NCBI GenBank assembly: GCA_022844485.1
Contig: JALHLQ010000008.1
Coordinates: forward strand, 1 to 64,000
Direction: 5' to 3'
Source: Xanthobacteraceae bacterium
GTDB taxonomy: Bacteria; Pseudomonadota; Alphaproteobacteria; Rhizobiales; Xanthobacteraceae
Length of the DNA: 64,000 nucleotides
The translations under genes were made by a program, and so were the position numbers. Under the pieces are notes generated by a model. It saw nothing but the letters and a program-made list of their open reading frames with translations. It was not told the origin of the DNA and ran no database searches. Shown piece after piece: positions 51,072 through 59,968 of this stretch (the stretch's first letter is position 1; each line of letters starts with the position of its first letter).

Positions 51072-53377
51072 TCGGCCCCGCTCCGTCACAATCAGTTTCC
51101 TGGCCAATCGGATGGGCAGCCGCAATCTACGCGACGGCGTTTGTCCTTATCGGCTGGCCTTGGCTCAGTGGTGCGGTCACGATCCCTTGGGACGCCAAGG
51201 CGCAGTTCCATCCGCAGGTCGTGTTCTTGGCGCAATCGCTCGCCAACGGCGTAAGCCCATTCTGGACTCCGAACGTGTTTGCGGGCTGGCCGCAGATCGC
51301 CGACCCGCAGTCGCTGATCTTCTCGCCGCCTCACCTTCTGCTTGCTCTTCTCAATGCGGACCCGAGCTTTTGGGCGGTGGACGCGCTGTCCTTCGCGATG
51401 CTGTTCGCAGGCGGTGTCGCGATCCTTCTGCTCTTCCGGGACCGATCATGGCATCCGGCGGGCGCGCTGGTCGCCGCGCTCGCCTTCGCCTTCGGCGGCT
51501 CGGCGGCGTCGCGCCTGCAGCATACCGGTCAGATCCTGAGTCTCGCGTGGTTTGCGGTCGCGCTCTGGCTTCTGAGCCGAGCCCTGGAACGCCGGTCCGT
51601 CTGGCACGGGGTCAGCGCTGGGCTCGCAGCCGGTTTCCTCGCGCTCGGGCGCGATCAGGTGGCCCTGCTCGCGCTGCTTGTCCTCATCGGCTTCGTCCTG
51701 GCGCATTGGCTGCAGGGTCCTGGCCTCTGGCGGCGGTTGCGTGAGAGCCTTGCGCCGCTTGCGGCGGGCGGCGTGGCGGGCGCGCTTCTCATCGCCCTGC
51801 CCGTCGCGATGACGGCGCTGCTCGCGATGGAGTCGAACCGACCAGAAATCGATTTCATCTCGGCCGGACGCGGGTCGCTGCATCCGGCTCACTTCCTCAC
51901 ATTCGTGTTCAGCGATCTCTATGGCGCCAATGATCCAGCGGTCGATTACTGGGGCCCGGCGAGCTTCACCTGGAATCCGCACGGCTTGTTTCTGGCGCAG
52001 AATATGGGGCAGCTCTATCTCGGAGCGATACCGGTGGTCGCCCTGCTTGGCTTGGGACTCGCGGGCAGAAACTTGTGGTCGCGCGAGATCAGAGTCTTCA
52101 CCGTCGCCACGGTGGCGATGGCGATCTATGCGCTTGGATGGCACACGCCCGCGTTTCGCGTGATGTTCGAGATTCTCCCCGGCGTGTCGCTGTTCCGGAG
52201 GCCGGCCGATGCGTCTTTTCTCCTCAGCGCGCTGTTGGCGATCCTCGGCGGCTATTTTGTTCATTGCTGGATGAGCGAGCCGACGTTGCCGGAGCGTGGC
52301 GTCTGGATCACGCTTGCATCGATCGCCGGCGCGCTGGTCACCGCGCTTTGGATTGCCGCACGATCCGATGCACTTGTGACCGCCGCGCGGCCGATCGGCA
52401 TCGGGGCCGTTTCGCTCTTGGCGGCGCTCACGGTCCTAATGTTCGCGCGTGCGCTGTCGCGGGCTCATGCTCTCGCGGCAGCGACGATGATCACCGGCGC
52501 GATCGTGCTCGACCTCGCCTGGAACAACGCGCCGAACGAGTCCACTGGTCTTCCGCCCGCCACCTACGACGCCATGCGTCTCAACACGCCCAACGAAACC
52601 ATCCGGCTGATCAAAGAGAAGCTGTCAACAAACGCGGCGGATCGCCGGGACCGTGTGGAATTGCCCGGCATCGGCTATTATTGGCCAAACATTTCATTGA
52701 TCCACGGTTTCGACCATCTGTTCGGACACAACCCGCTGCGGCTTGCGGATTTCGCGCGCGCGACCGGCGTCGGTGACACCATCGCCGCCGCCGATCAGCG
52801 TGGATTCTCTCCGCTGTTTCCGTCCTACCGCTCGACGATGGCGGATATGTTCGGGCTGCGGTTTATCGCCTCCAGGGCGCCGATTGCTGAGATAGATCGC
52901 CGCCTGAAGCCTGGCGATCTCATCGAACTCGGTCGGATCGGCGAAACCTATGTGTATGAGAACCCGCGCGCGCTTCCGCGGGTCCTGATCGCGACGGATT
53001 GGCTCAAGGCGGATTTTGGCGAGTTGATCGACACCGGAGACTGGCCGAAATTCGATCCGCGGCAGACCGTTCTGCTCGAAAACGATCCTGGACTCTCTTA
53101 CCACTCCACCGCTGGCCCAACAGGACAGGCACGGATCGCGCATTACGGCACGGCGACTGTTATCGTCGAGGTCGACGCGGCTCAGGGCGGCTTCCTCGTG
53201 CTCAACGACGTGTGGCACCCGTGGTGGCGCGCCAGCGTGAACGGCGTCCCGGCGCCGATCCACAGGGCCAATGTCCTCTTCCGCGCCGTCGCAGTGCCAG
53301 CCGGTGCAAGCCGGATCGTGTTTTCATTCAGTCCGTTCGCGGGCGCCGCTTCTCAACTTATATCGCACTTCAGGTGA
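51068..53377 (+). CDS. YfhO-like large membrane protein, apparent CTG start
   Basis: A protein of about 769 residues with ten or more hydrophobic helices and a soluble C-terminal region (TATVIVEVDAAQGGFLVLNDVWHPWWRASVNGVPAPIHRANVLFRAV). This matches YfhO/GtrC-like membrane glycosyl-transfer proteins. WDAKAQFHPQVVFLAQSLANG after the first helix is conserved-looking, so the GTG at 51221 inside it is not the start. Upstream in frame the only NTG codon is CTG 51068, overlapping the RibA-like stop (CTGA). It likely handles a lipid-linked sugar or lipoteichoic-like group. Confidence 0.68.
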   Translation: MIGPAPSQSVSWPIGWAAAIYATAFVLIGWPWLSGAVTIPWDAKAQFHPQVVFLAQSLANGVSPFWTPNVFAGWPQIADPQSLIFSPPHLLLALLNADPSFWAVDALSFAMLFAGGVAILLLFRDRSWHPAGALVAALAFAFGGSAASRLQHTGQILSLAWFAVALWLLSRALERRSVWHGVSAGLAAGFLALGRDQVALLALLVLIGFVLAHWLQGPGLWRRLRESLAPLAAGGVAGALLIALPVAMTALLAMESNRPEIDFISAGRGSLHPAHFLTFVFSDLYGANDPAVDYWGPASFTWNPHGLFLAQNMGQLYLGAIPVVALLGLGLAGRNLWSREIRVFTVATVAMAIYALGWHTPAFRVMFEILPGVSLFRRPADASFLLSALLAILGGYFVHCWMSEPTLPERGVWITLASIAGALVTALWIAARSDALVTAARPIGIGAVSLLAALTVLMFARALSRAHALAAATMITGAIVLDLAWNNAPNESTGLPPATYDAMRLNTPNETIRLIKEKLSTNAADRRDRVELPGIGYYWPNISLIHGFDHLFGHNPLRLADFARATGVGDTIAAADQRGFSPLFPSYRSTMADMFGLRFIASRAPIAEIDRRLKPGDLIELGRIGETYVYENPRALPRVLIATDWLKADFGELIDTGDWPKFDPRQTVLLENDPGLSYHSTAGPTGQARIAHYGTATVIVEVDAAQGGFLVLNDVWHPWWRASVNGVPAPIHRANVLFRAVAVPAGASRIVFSFSPFAGAASQLISHFR

Positions 53378-53468
53378 CACATGGGAGCGGCGACGGCGTC
53401 GGTCTGTGTGATTTTCTTTTGCGGGCATTTTCATGAATTCCGAAATGACGATCTCCGCCATGCGTCAT

Positions 53469-54536
53469 TCATACTGCCACGAAAAGGCCGGCCGTGACGA
53501 CGACCAGGATCACCATCGTCACCGCCGAAATGACCGCAACGTGCCGCGACCCGGCGCGCACGATGTCGCTCAACGACGTGGCAAGGCCGAGCGCGCCGAT
53601 TGCGACGAGGAGGCCCCAGCGCGAGGCCTCGATCATCGCCGTCTTGATCACAGGCGGCACGATGCCGAAACTGTTCACGATGACAAGCGCCAGGAAAACG
53701 ATCGCAAAGGCCGGCACCGGCACTCGAGCGGGCTGTGCCTGTCCTCCTCGCGCTGAAAAATACCAGCCGATCGCCAGTACCATGGGCAGCAACAGGAACA
53801 CGCGGAAGAGCTTGACGATCACCGCGTTGTCGCCGACCGGGTCCGACACCGCATAGCCCGCACCCACGACCTGAGCTACGTCGTGGATGGTCGCTCCCAG
53901 CATCACGCCGGTCGCCCGTTCGTCAAAGCCGAACAAAGTGCAGAGGGGCGGATAGGCCAGCATGGCCACGGTGGAGAGCGCATTCACGGCCACCACGACA
54001 AAAACAGTGTCGGCGTTCTTATTGCGATAGTCGGGGAGAACGGTCGAGGTGGCGAGCGCGGCGGACGCGCCGCAAACGGCCGTTGCGCTTCCGGCAAGCG
54101 CGCCATAGGCGTCCTCGCGGCCGAAAAGGCGAGCGATCACGACCCCCGACACCACCGTTACCGCCATCGATACGACGACGATGGCGGCCGTCTCAAATCC
54201 AAGCGCATAGATGTCGGCCAACGCGATGCGGATGCCGAGAAGCGCAACAGCGATGCGCAGCAGCCTCTTCACGCTGAAGGCCATTCCCGCTTCGAAGGCG
54301 GGACGCGCGGCCACGCGGTTGAGTGCGATGCCGAGCAGCAGCGCGATCACCATGGCCGGCAGCGTGAGCGGCTGGCCGTAGAGGCCAGTCAGCGCGCGTG
54401 CCAGCGGCGCTTCGACCCATACGGAGATGACGGCGACGACCGCCGATATCAGAATACCCGGTCCGAGCACGCGTACGCTCTCGGCGCTACGGCGAAGGCC
54501 GCTGCCGTTCAGCAAAGGGGACATGGATCGGGGCAT
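53469..54536 (-). CDS. suyZ: YeiH/SuyZ-type putative sulfate exporter
   Basis: A 355-residue inner-membrane protein of the conserved PF03601 (Cons_hypoth698) family, with about ten helices. VCGASAALATSTVLPDYRNKNADTVFVVVAVNALSTVAMLAYP and ATGVMLGATIHDVAQVVGAGYAVSDPVGDNAVIVKLFRVFLLLP are family hallmarks. SuyZ of the suy sulfolactate operons belongs here and is thought to export sulfate or sulfite. Its position 43 bases after the suyB-like gene supports that role. ATG 54524 is an alternative start. Confidence 0.75.
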   Translation of the reverse strand: MPRSMSPLLNGSGLRRSAESVRVLGPGILISAVVAVISVWVEAPLARALTGLYGQPLTLPAMVIALLLGIALNRVAARPAFEAGMAFSVKRLLRIAVALLGIRIALADIYALGFETAAIVVVSMAVTVVSGVVIARLFGREDAYGALAGSATAVCGASAALATSTVLPDYRNKNADTVFVVVAVNALSTVAMLAYPPLCTLFGFDERATGVMLGATIHDVAQVVGAGYAVSDPVGDNAVIVKLFRVFLLLPMVLAIGWYFSARGGQAQPARVPVPAFAIVFLALVIVNSFGIVPPVIKTAMIEASRWGLLVAIGALGLATSLSDIVRAGSRHVAVISAVTMVILVVVTAGLFVAV

Positions 54537-54579
54537 GGATCAATGGCGGCCGGAGCAAAGACGCCGGCCGCCATTCCCA

Positions 54580-55800
54580 TCAGGCGCTGCGATAGAGCTT
54601 GGTCATCACGAACTCCCGGTGCCCCAGCGCCTCGGCGGCGGTGAGACGTCCATTGGCCGTGCGGCGGACCATGTCGATGAGCGCGTCGCCCGCCTCGTCC
54701 AAGGTCATCTCCCGGCGCAGGATGCCGGACACGTCCACATCCACATGCTCCGACATCGTCCGCACCGTGCGCGGATTCCCCGTGATCTTGATGACCGGCA
54801 CGATTGGATTGCCGATCACGTTCCCCTGCCCCGTCGGGAACGTGTGCACGACATAGCCCGCAGCCCCCATCAAGGTGACGCATTCGGCGGCTGCCGATGA
54901 CGTGTCCATATAGTAAAGTCCCGGCCCTTTGCGCGGCACCTCCGCCGGCGCAAGCACGTCGATGTAGCGGCACTTGCGACCGATCTTTTCCAGATTGCCG
55001 AGAGCCTTCTCCTCGATCGTCGTCAGCCCGCCGGCAATGTTGCCCTTGGTCGGCTGTGATTCGGAGAGGTCGTCGGTCTTGTGCGCTTCGATCACATCGT
55101 TCTGGTACGCCGACCAAACCTTGTACCACTTGTCGCCCACCTGCTTGTTGATGGCGCGGGCGCGCGCGAGATGTTCGGCTCCGGTGATCTCCGACGTTTC
55201 GCCGAATACCCCGTAAATGCCTTTCGGGATCAGCTTGTCATACATGTTGCCGACAGTCGGGCATGAGGCGAGGCCGGTGGTCGTATCCGACTCGCCGCAT
55301 TTGGTCGAGATCCACAATTCCGACAGGCCGCATTCTTCGCGCGGCGATTCAGAGGCCCATTGCAGATAATCCTTGGCCACGCGCGAGGCCTTGGCGATCG
55401 TGCCAATGTCGCCGGTGCCTTCGATGCCGAAGCCGGCGACCGGCTTTCCGGTTTTCTTGATTCCGTCGACAACGCGCTTGGTCCAGCCGTCCTCGATGCC
55501 GATGACGACCACGGCTGCGACATTCGGATTGGAACCCGCGCCGATGAGAGTGCGGAAGTGCAGATCGAGATCGTCGCCGAACTGCAGACGGCCATAGGCG
55601 TGCGGCAGAGCAAGCGTGCCCTTGATGTTATTCGCCACCGCTTCGCAGGCGGCGTTCGAGAGATCGTCGAGCGGCAGGATCACCACATGATTGCGAACGC
55701 CGACGCGGCCGTTCTCGCGCCGCCAGCCCCAGAACGCGCCGCTCGCCTTGCGCGCGCCGCTCTTCTTCACCGCGGGCTTAGCCTTCAACGCCATCGTCAT
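54580..55800 (-). CDS. suyB: UxaA-family lyase, probable (2R)-sulfolactate sulfo-lyase large subunit
   Basis: A 406-residue enzyme of the altronate dehydratase C-terminal family. [51 protein letters not shown] and [25 protein letters not shown] are conserved family segments. UxaA, GarD and SuyB share this fold. The company of a SAF small subunit, a SuyZ-like exporter and a sulfite exporter favours SuyB, which splits sulfolactate into pyruvate and sulfite. ATG 55800 overlaps the small-subunit stop by a few bases' distance. A plain altronate-type dehydratase is the alternative. Confidence 0.7.
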   Translation of the reverse strand: MTMALKAKPAVKKSGARKASGAFWGWRRENGRVGVRNHVVILPLDDLSNAACEAVANNIKGTLALPHAYGRLQFGDDLDLHFRTLIGAGSNPNVAAVVVIGIEDGWTKRVVDGIKKTGKPVAGFGIEGTGDIGTIAKASRVAKDYLQWASESPREECGLSELWISTKCGESDTTTGLASCPTVGNMYDKLIPKGIYGVFGETSEITGAEHLARARAINKQVGDKWYKVWSAYQNDVIEAHKTDDLSESQPTKGNIAGGLTTIEEKALGNLEKIGRKCRYIDVLAPAEVPRKGPGLYYMDTSSAAAECVTLMGAAGYVVHTFPTGQGNVIGNPIVPVIKITGNPRTVRTMSEHVDVDVSGILRREMTLDEAGDALIDMVRRTANGRLTAAEALGHREFVMTKLYRSA

Positions 55801-55805
55801 GTCGA

Positions 55806-56141
55806 TCACCACCGCTTTGTCTTGAGGTTATGGACGTGCACATGCTCGCCCTTCTTGGCCGGGCCGACCATTTTGCCGATGTCCTGGCCATATTTGATCA
55901 CAGTATCTCCCGCCTTGAGGTCGACGAGCGCCACCTTGTGCCCGATCGGAATATCGTTCCTCACGGTGACGTGAAACGCGGCATTGTTCTCGGTAATGAC
56001 GCCGAGTGCCTTGGTGCCGGCCGCGAGTCCTTCGACGACGACCACGGCCACGTTGTCCTTCGGGCCGTGTGCCAACACTTGCGGGATCGTCTTCGACCGT
56101 CCGGCGCGCGAGCGCTCTTTGGTTTTCGCTTCCGTATCCAT
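55806..56141 (-). CDS. suyA: SAF-domain small subunit, probable SuyA
   Basis: A 111-residue protein. After a basic N-terminal extension (about 1-25), it has an SAF domain: [45 protein letters not shown] and [16 protein letters not shown]. The [10 protein letters not shown] ending is what I expect of sulfolactate sulfo-lyase alpha subunits. In UxaA and GarD this domain is fused to the large one; here it is separate, as in SuyA. It lies just upstream of the large subunit. Confidence 0.72.
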   Translation of the reverse strand: MDTEAKTKERSRAGRSKTIPQVLAHGPKDNVAVVVVEGLAAGTKALGVITENNAAFHVTVRNDIPIGHKVALVDLKAGDTVIKYGQDIGKMVGPAKKGEHVHVHNLKTKRW

Positions 56142-56217
56142 CCGTTTGTTTCCTCGCAAAGCACAAAGCTTGATCACGCGGCCGCGCGCGACGCAGAGTC
56201 GGGGCCCATGGCGCTTC

Positions 56218-56934
56218 CTAGAACACAAGCGTGAGCCCAGAGACCAACAGTATTGCAGCCATGACCTGACGGAAATGTCGATCGTCGAGGCGGCCGTAGA
56301 TCATCCAACCGATCCCCGCCCCGAGCGGCAGCGCAGAGAGCGCGACCAGCAGGAGGATCAGCATCTTGCGATCGAAGACCAGGAAGCCGACAAGCAAGAA
56401 CGTGGCCAGATGTCCGACCAGGATGAAGGGCTGATAGACCCCGCGCGCCGTGTCCTTCGGCCAGCCCCGCAGTTGCGTCCAGACCGCAGGCAGAACGCCG
56501 GAATAGCCGCCGATTCCGCCCAGCATTCCGCCCACCACGCCGACTCCCGCGTCGGCCAGACGGCCTCCGCGCTTTACCAGCGGAAGCTGCGGCAGAACCA
56601 GCGCGTAAATGCCGTAGGCCGCAAGGAAGAGGCCGAGCGTCCAGCGCATGAGATCGGCATCGGTTTTGGCGACGACGAAGACGCCGATGGGGACGCCGAT
56701 CAACGCGCCGGCAAGAAAGGGCCAGAGCCGCGGCCACTCGATCGCGTCACGCAGGCGCCAGATCAGGCCCAAGTGCAGCACGAGACCGCAGGAGACGACG
56801 AGCGCCGTCGCCTGCAGCGGTTCGATAACGTGAAGCCAGATCGCGCCTGCGGCGAGAGCGAAAGCAAAGCCAGCACCTCCTGCCGCCACCGCGCCGAAGA
56901 AGCTGCCGAGCCAGACGATGATGAAGGTCGTCAT
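56218..56934 (-). CDS. Sulfite exporter TauE/SafE family protein
   Basis: A 238-residue membrane protein with about seven helices. The first TauE/SafE repeat is GSFFGAVAAGGAGFAFALAAGAIWLHV, and the second is GVVGGMLGGIGGYSGVLPAVWTQLRGW. Family members export sulfite and sulfoacetate in sulfonate-degrading bacteria. Between the suy genes and a sulfonate-type ABC transporter, sulfite export is the natural role. Confidence 0.82.
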   Translation of the reverse strand: MTTFIIVWLGSFFGAVAAGGAGFAFALAAGAIWLHVIEPLQATALVVSCGLVLHLGLIWRLRDAIEWPRLWPFLAGALIGVPIGVFVVAKTDADLMRWTLGLFLAAYGIYALVLPQLPLVKRGGRLADAGVGVVGGMLGGIGGYSGVLPAVWTQLRGWPKDTARGVYQPFILVGHLATFLLVGFLVFDRKMLILLLVALSALPLGAGIGWMIYGRLDDRHFRQVMAAILLVSGLTLVF

Positions 56935-57103
56935 CCCCGTCTCAGACGTTCAGCTCGAAGAGGAAGCCGGCGGCAATGACGCCGCAGCGCACCGCAAGCG
57001 CAGCATCCGTGCACTCTCGGCGGCAGAACTCGATTGTCAGCACGCAAACAGCTGCCGCCGCACGCGCCGCGCCAGACCCGCACGCGAAGATTCCGCGTCT
57101 TGC

Positions 57104-57988
57104 TCACCGCTGCATGCCCCAAAGCTGCACGGTGCGCGATTCGATGGCGCGGAACACGACGGACTCGACCACCAGTCCGATGATAATGACCGCCAGAAGG
57201 CCGGAGAAAACCTTCGCGGTCTCCAATTCCGCGCGCGCTTCGAAAATGTACCAACCGAGCCCGCCGGAGCGCGACGAGACGCCGAAAACCAGTTCGGCCG
57301 CGACGAGCGTGCGCCAAGCGAAGGCCCAGCCGATCTTCAACCCCGCCAGAATGGCGGGAAACGCGGCGGGGATCAGAATGAGACCGACATAACGCACGCC
57401 TTTCAGCCCCAGATTGCGTCCGCTCATGCGCAAGGTCTCCGGCACGCTGCGAAAGCCGGTCAGCGTATTCAGCGACACCGCCCAAAGGACCGAATGAACG
57501 ATGACGAAGACGAGCGACGGCGTGCCGAGCCCGAACCAGATCAAGGCCAGCGGCAACAACGCAATCGCCGGCAGCGGATTAAACATTGAGGTCAGCGTGA
57601 GCAACAGCACCGTGCCGAGCCGCGTGGCGACCGCGACCGTGGTCAGGGTGGCCGCCAGCAGGAGGCCGATCGAATAGCCGAAGGCCAGCGACCGAAGCGA
57701 CGTGAGGGTGCGGTCGATCAGCACGCCGCTCCGCAGATCGCGCCAGAAGGTCGCGAGTGTTTCCGTCAGAGTTGGAAATAGCAGCGGATTGCTCAGCCAG
57801 GCGGCATAGGCCTCCCACACGAGCGCGAGCACGATCACCACGCCGACGCGCTGCGCCGTCTCGTCCTGAACGATGCGCTCGATCAGCGACAGTGGACGTT
57901 CGACATCGCCGATCGGACCCGCGTCGGTGAGCTGGCGCTCGAATTCTCCGCGCTCAGGCCTGGAGGCGGCCGAAGGACGGATGATCAT
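57104..57988 (-). CDS. ABC permease, nitrate/sulfonate/taurine type
   Basis: A 294-residue inner-membrane permease. After a cytoplasmic tail of about 60 residues, it has six helices and the ATPase-contact loop PETLRMSGRNLGLKGVRYVGLILIPAAFPAILAGLKIG. GWAFAWRTLVAAELVFG is typical of SsuC/TauC. ATG 57988 overlaps the ATPase stop (ATGA). With the ATPase, it should import an oxidised-sulfur organic acid in this context, but the binding protein is only a remnant. Confidence 0.85.
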   Translation of the reverse strand: MIIRPSAASRPERGEFERQLTDAGPIGDVERPLSLIERIVQDETAQRVGVVIVLALVWEAYAAWLSNPLLFPTLTETLATFWRDLRSGVLIDRTLTSLRSLAFGYSIGLLLAATLTTVAVATRLGTVLLLTLTSMFNPLPAIALLPLALIWFGLGTPSLVFVIVHSVLWAVSLNTLTGFRSVPETLRMSGRNLGLKGVRYVGLILIPAAFPAILAGLKIGWAFAWRTLVAAELVFGVSSRSGGLGWYIFEARAELETAKVFSGLLAVIIIGLVVESVVFRAIESRTVQLWGMQR

Positions 57989-58773
57989 GAGGGGACCCCC
58001 TCGCGCGCCGCGCGCTCCTGACCGTCGGAAAACAGGAGACCGTGGATGCGCTTCGTGAACATTCCGAACTCCGCTGCATCCATGTTCTTGAACCCAAACT
58101 TTTCGGCGTCGAATTCCGCGCGCACCCGGCCCGGATGCGGCGACAGCACCAGGATGCGCGATCCGATGATGACGGCCTCCTCTATCGAATGCGTGACGAA
58201 CACGACCGTGAACTGGAGCTGCTCCCACAAGCCGATCAGCTCCTGCTGCATCTGCCGGCGCGTCAGGGCATCGAGCGCCGCGAACGGCTCGTCCATCAGA
58301 AGGATGTCGGGCTCCAGCGCCATCGCGCGGGCGATCGCGACGCGCATCTTCATTCCACCGGAGAGCATGTGCGGATAGATATCGAGAAATTTCGTCAGGC
58401 GCACTTTCTCGATCACGGCGAGAGCGCGCTCGCGCGCTTCCTTGAGCGGGAATTTTCGCGTCACGCGCATCGGAAACAAGACGTTCTGCAGCACGGTCTT
58501 CCACGGCATCAACTGCTCGAATTCCTGGAAGACCATCATGCGGTCGGGGCCGGGTTCCTCGACCGTGCGGCCGCGGATCCGAATCGTCCCCTCGACCGGC
58601 AGCATGAACCCGCCCACAGCCTTCAGGATCGTAGACTTGCCGCAGCCCGATGGTCCCAGGATGACGTAGCGGTCCGCCTCATGCACCGTGAAATCGACCT
58701 TGTAGGTCGCCGTCACGAGATGCTTCGGCGTTTTGTATTGGAGCGTGACGCCTTCAACTTCAAGAAGAGCCAT
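57985..58773 (-). CDS. ABC ATP-binding protein, nitrate/sulfonate/taurine type
   Basis: A 262-residue ATPase. Walker A is GPSGCGKS (40-47), the signature LSGGMKMRVAIARA, Walker B DILLMDEPFAALDALTR, and the switch FVTHSIEEA. All are intact, unlike the truncated relative near 30 kb. It overlaps the permease gene. The remnant of the binding-protein gene begins 39 bases upstream on the same strand. Confidence 0.9.
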   Translation of the reverse strand: MALLEVEGVTLQYKTPKHLVTATYKVDFTVHEADRYVILGPSGCGKSTILKAVGGFMLPVEGTIRIRGRTVEEPGPDRMMVFQEFEQLMPWKTVLQNVLFPMRVTRKFPLKEARERALAVIEKVRLTKFLDIYPHMLSGGMKMRVAIARAMALEPDILLMDEPFAALDALTRRQMQQELIGLWEQLQFTVVFVTHSIEEAVIIGSRILVLSPHPGRVRAEFDAEKFGFKNMDAAEFGMFTKRIHGLLFSDGQERAAREGVPS

Positions 58774-58812
58774 TGCGAGCCGCTTCAGCTCCCCGGCTTA
58801 CGCTGCATGTCG

Positions 58813-58938
58813 TCAAAAAACCTCCTGCCAACTCTGCGGCTTGACCGAAAGCAGCCCGACGCGGTCCATGGATCGTTTCACGCGTTCCTCCCGGCTTCTT
58901 TCGGCGTCGAGCGCCAAGTTTGTAGGCGGATCATAGCC
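58813..58938 (-). pseudogene. C-terminal remnant of an ABC substrate-binding protein gene
   Basis: The frame ending at 58813 reads GYDPPTNLALDAERS, then KRSMDRVGLLSVKPQSWQEVF before the stop. This matches the C-terminus of NMT1/ThiY- or SsuA-like binding proteins (GYDP...T, then vkPQSWeEVF). Upstream of about 58940 the similarity stops, and an in-frame stop occurs near 59005. The rest of the gene is gone, replaced by the divergent EamA gene region. The ABC system therefore lacks a local binding protein. Confidence 0.68.
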
Positions 58939-58990
58939 CCGTGCGGCGGGAAAGAAAGGCGGTAACGCCTCCTTTCGGAGCGGTCCTGCA

Positions 58991-59968
58991 ATGGGCTATA
59001 CGCGGCATGCACCGCCGTTCCTTCCATATCCACCTCGACGCCTCATGCGCAATTGGCCAAGCCGGCTGCTCCGCTCCAATCCCTACCTGCTGCTCGCGCT
59101 CGCCGGCCTTTGTTGGTCCGGCAACCACGTGATCGGCCGCGCGGTGGCTGGTCAGGTGCCCCCGATCGGCCTGTCGTTGATGCGCTGGCTTCTCCCGGCC
59201 CTGATCCTGTGGCCGCTGGCACGGCCATATGTTCTGGAGGACTGGCCGAAAATCGTCAGCCATTGGCGCGTTATCGTTCTCCTGGCGTTCCTCGGCGGGA
59301 CGCTGTTCGGCATCCTGCAATATATCGGCCTCAACTACACGACTGCGCTGAACGTCTCGGTCATCAATTCGACGGCCCCCGTCATGATCTTCGTCGCGGG
59401 AGCGCTTTTGTTCGCGGACCGACTTGGCGCCTTGCAGATGGGAGGCATCGGCACGTCGCTGATCGGCGTGATCGTGATCGTGTCGCGAGGCCAGCTGGAG
59501 GTGCTCCGCTCGCTGCAGTTCAATATCGGGGATCTGATCATCCTCTTCAATCAGTTCATCTGGGCCGTATATTCGGCCTGTCTGCGGCTTCGCCCCCCAC
59601 TGCATTGGATGAGCTTCACCTTCATTCTTTCGATCGTCGCCTCGGTCGCGACTTTGCCGCTTTACGTCTGGGAACACGCCAGCGGCAATACGTTCCATGC
59701 GACATGGACGACGATGCTGGCCGTCGGCTACGTCGCAATTTTTCCGAGCGTCGTCGCCTTCGCCTCCTGGAATCGCGGGGTCGAAATGATCGGCGCCAAC
59801 AGGGCCGGCGCCTTTTTGCACTTGATCCCGCTCTACAGCGCCATTCTGGCCAGCACGTTCCTGGGCGAAGAACTGATGCTCTATCATGTGCTAGGCTTCG
59901 CGCTGATCCTGGCCGGGGTCTGGCTGGCGGCTCGCAAAAGCGGGAAAGACACCGGAGCAAGCGCGTGA
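58991..59968 (+). CDS. EamA/DMT-family transporter (second copy)
   Basis: A 325-residue membrane protein with about ten helices and two EamA domains (ALAGLCWSGNHVIGRAVAGQVPPIGLSLMRW; LIILFNQFIWAVYSACLRL). It probably exports a metabolite. ATG 58991 has GGAG at 58977-58980. ATG 59045 (MRNWPSRLL) lacks a binding site but gives a more typical N-terminus. The stop overlaps the aminotransferase start as GTGA. Confidence 0.83.
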   Translation: MGYTRHAPPFLPYPPRRLMRNWPSRLLRSNPYLLLALAGLCWSGNHVIGRAVAGQVPPIGLSLMRWLLPALILWPLARPYVLEDWPKIVSHWRVIVLLAFLGGTLFGILQYIGLNYTTALNVSVINSTAPVMIFVAGALLFADRLGALQMGGIGTSLIGVIVIVSRGQLEVLRSLQFNIGDLIILFNQFIWAVYSACLRLRPPLHWMSFTFILSIVASVATLPLYVWEHASGNTFHATWTTMLAVGYVAIFPSVVAFASWNRGVEMIGANRAGAFLHLIPLYSAILASTFLGEELMLYHVLGFALILAGVWLAARKSGKDTGASA

